Positions 63,027-64,000 of a stretch of DNA of 64,000 nt are shown here, piece after piece; position 1 is the stretch's first letter, and each line of letters starts with the position of its first letter. Below the pieces are notes generated by a model. It was not told the origin of the DNA. It was given only the letters and a program-made list of their open reading frames with translations, and did not search any database. A program made the position numbers and the translations under genes. Source of the stretch: Sphaerisporangium sp040683095 (GTDB lineage: Bacteria > Actinomycetota > Actinomycetes > Streptosporangiales > Streptosporangiaceae); contig NZ_JBFBCI010000009.1 in the NCBI RefSeq assembly GCF_040683095.1, forward strand, positions 62,001 to 126,000, read 5' to 3'.

Positions 63027-63218
63027 ATGCCGGTCGTACTGGAACATGCTGAGGAGATCATCGCCGCGTGGCGAAGCGGAGCGGCGTCCGCCGAGGGCTG
63101 GGAGAACCCGGCCGGACCGGTGCTCCTCGGCGAGTACACCGAGGAGGAGATCACGATGAGCCTCATCGAGACGCGCCGGCCGAGCTCGTGCACCGCCGGC
63201 GGCAGCCTCTGCTGCTGA
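63027..63218 (+). CDS. lanA: Class II lanthipeptide precursor (LanA)
   Basis: 63 residues. The leader is acidic and helical (LEHAEEIIAAWRSG, NPAGPVLLGEYTEEEI), like mersacidin/plantaricin-C-type leaders with their NPAG and E-rich segments. The C-terminus RRPSSCTAGGSLCC supplies Ser, Ser, Thr and Ser for dehydration and three Cys for thioether rings. No GG/GA cleavage pair marks the leader end, so the core boundary is unclear. ATG 63027 is 5 bases after AAAGGAG; ATG 63024 is possible. It lies 19 bp before lanM. I do not recognise the core from any lantibiotic I know. Confidence 0.8.
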   Translation: MPVVLEHAEEIIAAWRSGAASAEGWENPAGPVLLGEYTEEEITMSLIETRRPSSCTAGGSLCC

Positions 63219-63237
63219 CCGGGAAAGGGAGAGACGC

Positions 63238-64000
63238 GTGGCCGGGGACTTCGACCCGCCGTTGGAAGCCCTGACCGCACCCGCGCTGGACAGGTTGTCG
63301 GCCACGCTGAGGTCGGTCCCCGGCCTCACGGAGGCGGAGGCCGGGGTGATCCGGCGGGGAGCCGCCGAAGCGCTGGAGGAGACCGTCCGCCTCAAGGTCA
63401 ACCGGGTCCTGCTGCTGGAACTCAACGCGGCCCGGATCAGCGGCCGGCTGACCGCGGAGACGCCGCCGCTCCGATGGCGGGAATGGAAGGCGATGGCCGC
63501 GTCGCCGGAGTTCTGGCCGTCTCTGACCCCGCACTACCCCACGATGGCGTCCAGGCTCGGCACGATCATCGCCAACAGGTGCGCCGCGGCCGGGGAACTG
63601 GCCCGCAGATTCGCCGCCGACCGGACGGAACTGGCCACGCTGCCGGGCGGCCCGCGCGGCGACCTGGCGCGGGTCGAGTTCGGCGCGGGCGACAGCCATC
63701 GCGGCGGGCGCACCGTCGCCCTCCTGCACGGCGCGGAGGGCCGCGTCGTCTACAAGCCGCGTTCCCTCGGCGTGGACCGGGAGCTGGCGCGGCTGATCGC
63801 CCGCCTTGCGCCCGGAGTCCCCGGCGGGATCGGCATCCGCGTACCCGGCGTGCTCGTCCGCCGGGAGTACGGCTGGGCGGAGCACATCGGGCACCGCTAC
63901 TGCGACGGCGACGCGGAACTGCGGTCCTTCTACCGGGGGGTCGGGCACTGGCTGGCGCTGATGCGCCTGATCGGCGGCAGCGACCTGCACGGGGAGAACC
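63238..64000 (+). CDS. lanM: LanM class II lanthipeptide synthetase, N-terminal part (runs off the window)
   Basis: 254 residues are visible and no stop is reached. It starts at GTG 63238 after AAAGGGAGAG. The LanM dehydratase (DUF4135) landmarks are present: GDSHRGGRTVALL, VVYKPRSLGVDRE, and GVGHWLALMRLIGGSDLHGEN, which belongs to the kinase-like phosphorylation site. LanM phosphorylates and eliminates Ser/Thr in the precursor and then cyclises with Cys through a zinc-dependent C-terminal domain, which should lie beyond 64000. It is directly downstream of the precursor. Confidence 0.92.
   Translation, partial: MAGDFDPPLEALTAPALDRLSATLRSVPGLTEAEAGVIRRGAAEALEETVRLKVNRVLLLELNAARISGRLTAETPPLRWREWKAMAASPEFWPSLTPHYPTMASRLGTIIANRCAAAGELARRFAADRTELATLPGGPRGDLARVEFGAGDSHRGGRTVALLHGAEGRVVYKPRSLGVDRELARLIARLAPGVPGGIGIRVPGVLVRREYGWAEHIGHRYCDGDAELRSFYRGVGHWLALMRLIGGSDLHGEN

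Overview
The window is very GC-rich DNA with GTG starts, GGAGG-type ribosome binding sites, Methyltransf_19 (DUF574) methyltransferases, an SPW-repeat membrane protein, IdeR/DmdR-type iron boxes and a large NRPS. All of this points to a filamentous actinobacterium, most likely of the Streptomyces/Streptosporangiales kind; no marker in the window fixes the genus.

Layout. 1-1.8 kb: a 5'-truncated nucleoside 2-deoxyribosyltransferase-like gene, a thymidylate-kinase-like P-loop kinase and a MazG-like pyrophosphohydrolase. 1.8-2.2 kb: a frameshift-riddled ECF sigma factor pseudogene. 2.4-6.3 kb: a large SMC/Rad50-like ATPase of the TIGR02680 family (the JetC-type component of DUF2397/2398/2399 Wadjet-like systems). 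It stands alone, and its middle third reads in another frame. 6.4-39.6 kb: a complete hydroxamate siderophore locus. It holds a ferric-siderophore reductase, an ornithine N-hydroxylase, an N-hydroxyornithine formyltransferase, a FecBCDE-type importer, a five-module 6,913-residue NRPS (two methyltransferase-interrupted A domains, terminal epimerase, no thioesterase), an MbtH protein and a heterodimeric ABC exporter. Five 19-bp iron boxes lie at its three divergent or terminal promoters. The logic is coelichelin-like, but the NRPS is longer. 39.7-48.7 kb: a beta-propeller-like protein, a secreted metallophosphatase, a ROK regulator, a Gfo/Idh/MocA oxidoreductase and a three-gene set (phosphodiesterase, EboE-like TIM barrel, UbiA prenyltransferase) resembling a reduced Ebo metabolite-traffic cluster.

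49.4-62.6 kb is accessory ground: two Methyltransf_19 paralogs; an operon joined throughout by 4-bp overlaps in which an acyl-CoA ligase and an SDR have each lost their middles while staying in frame; a small secreted peptide; an FMN reductase; a cytosine-deaminase-like enzyme; an unrecognised operon of four small ORFs; an MFS exporter; an AA10 LPMO; a CoA-ligase tail fragment beside a TetR-SPW operon with matching palindromic operators; and an ECF sigma factor. The window ends inside a class II lanthipeptide locus: a 63-residue precursor with a short three-Cys C-terminus, followed by the start of LanM.

How it works together: under iron starvation the IdeR/DmdR repressor would leave the boxes. 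Ornithine is then N5-hydroxylated and formylated, assembled by the NRPS with its MbtH partner, exported by the ABC pair, re-imported as the ferric complex by the lipoprotein/permease/ATPase system, and reduced by the flavoprotein. Hand-read A-domain codes give serine for module 2 and N5-hydroxyornithine for module 3; modules 1, 4 and 5 have no code I can match safely. All assignments come from reading the sequence; no database search was run.
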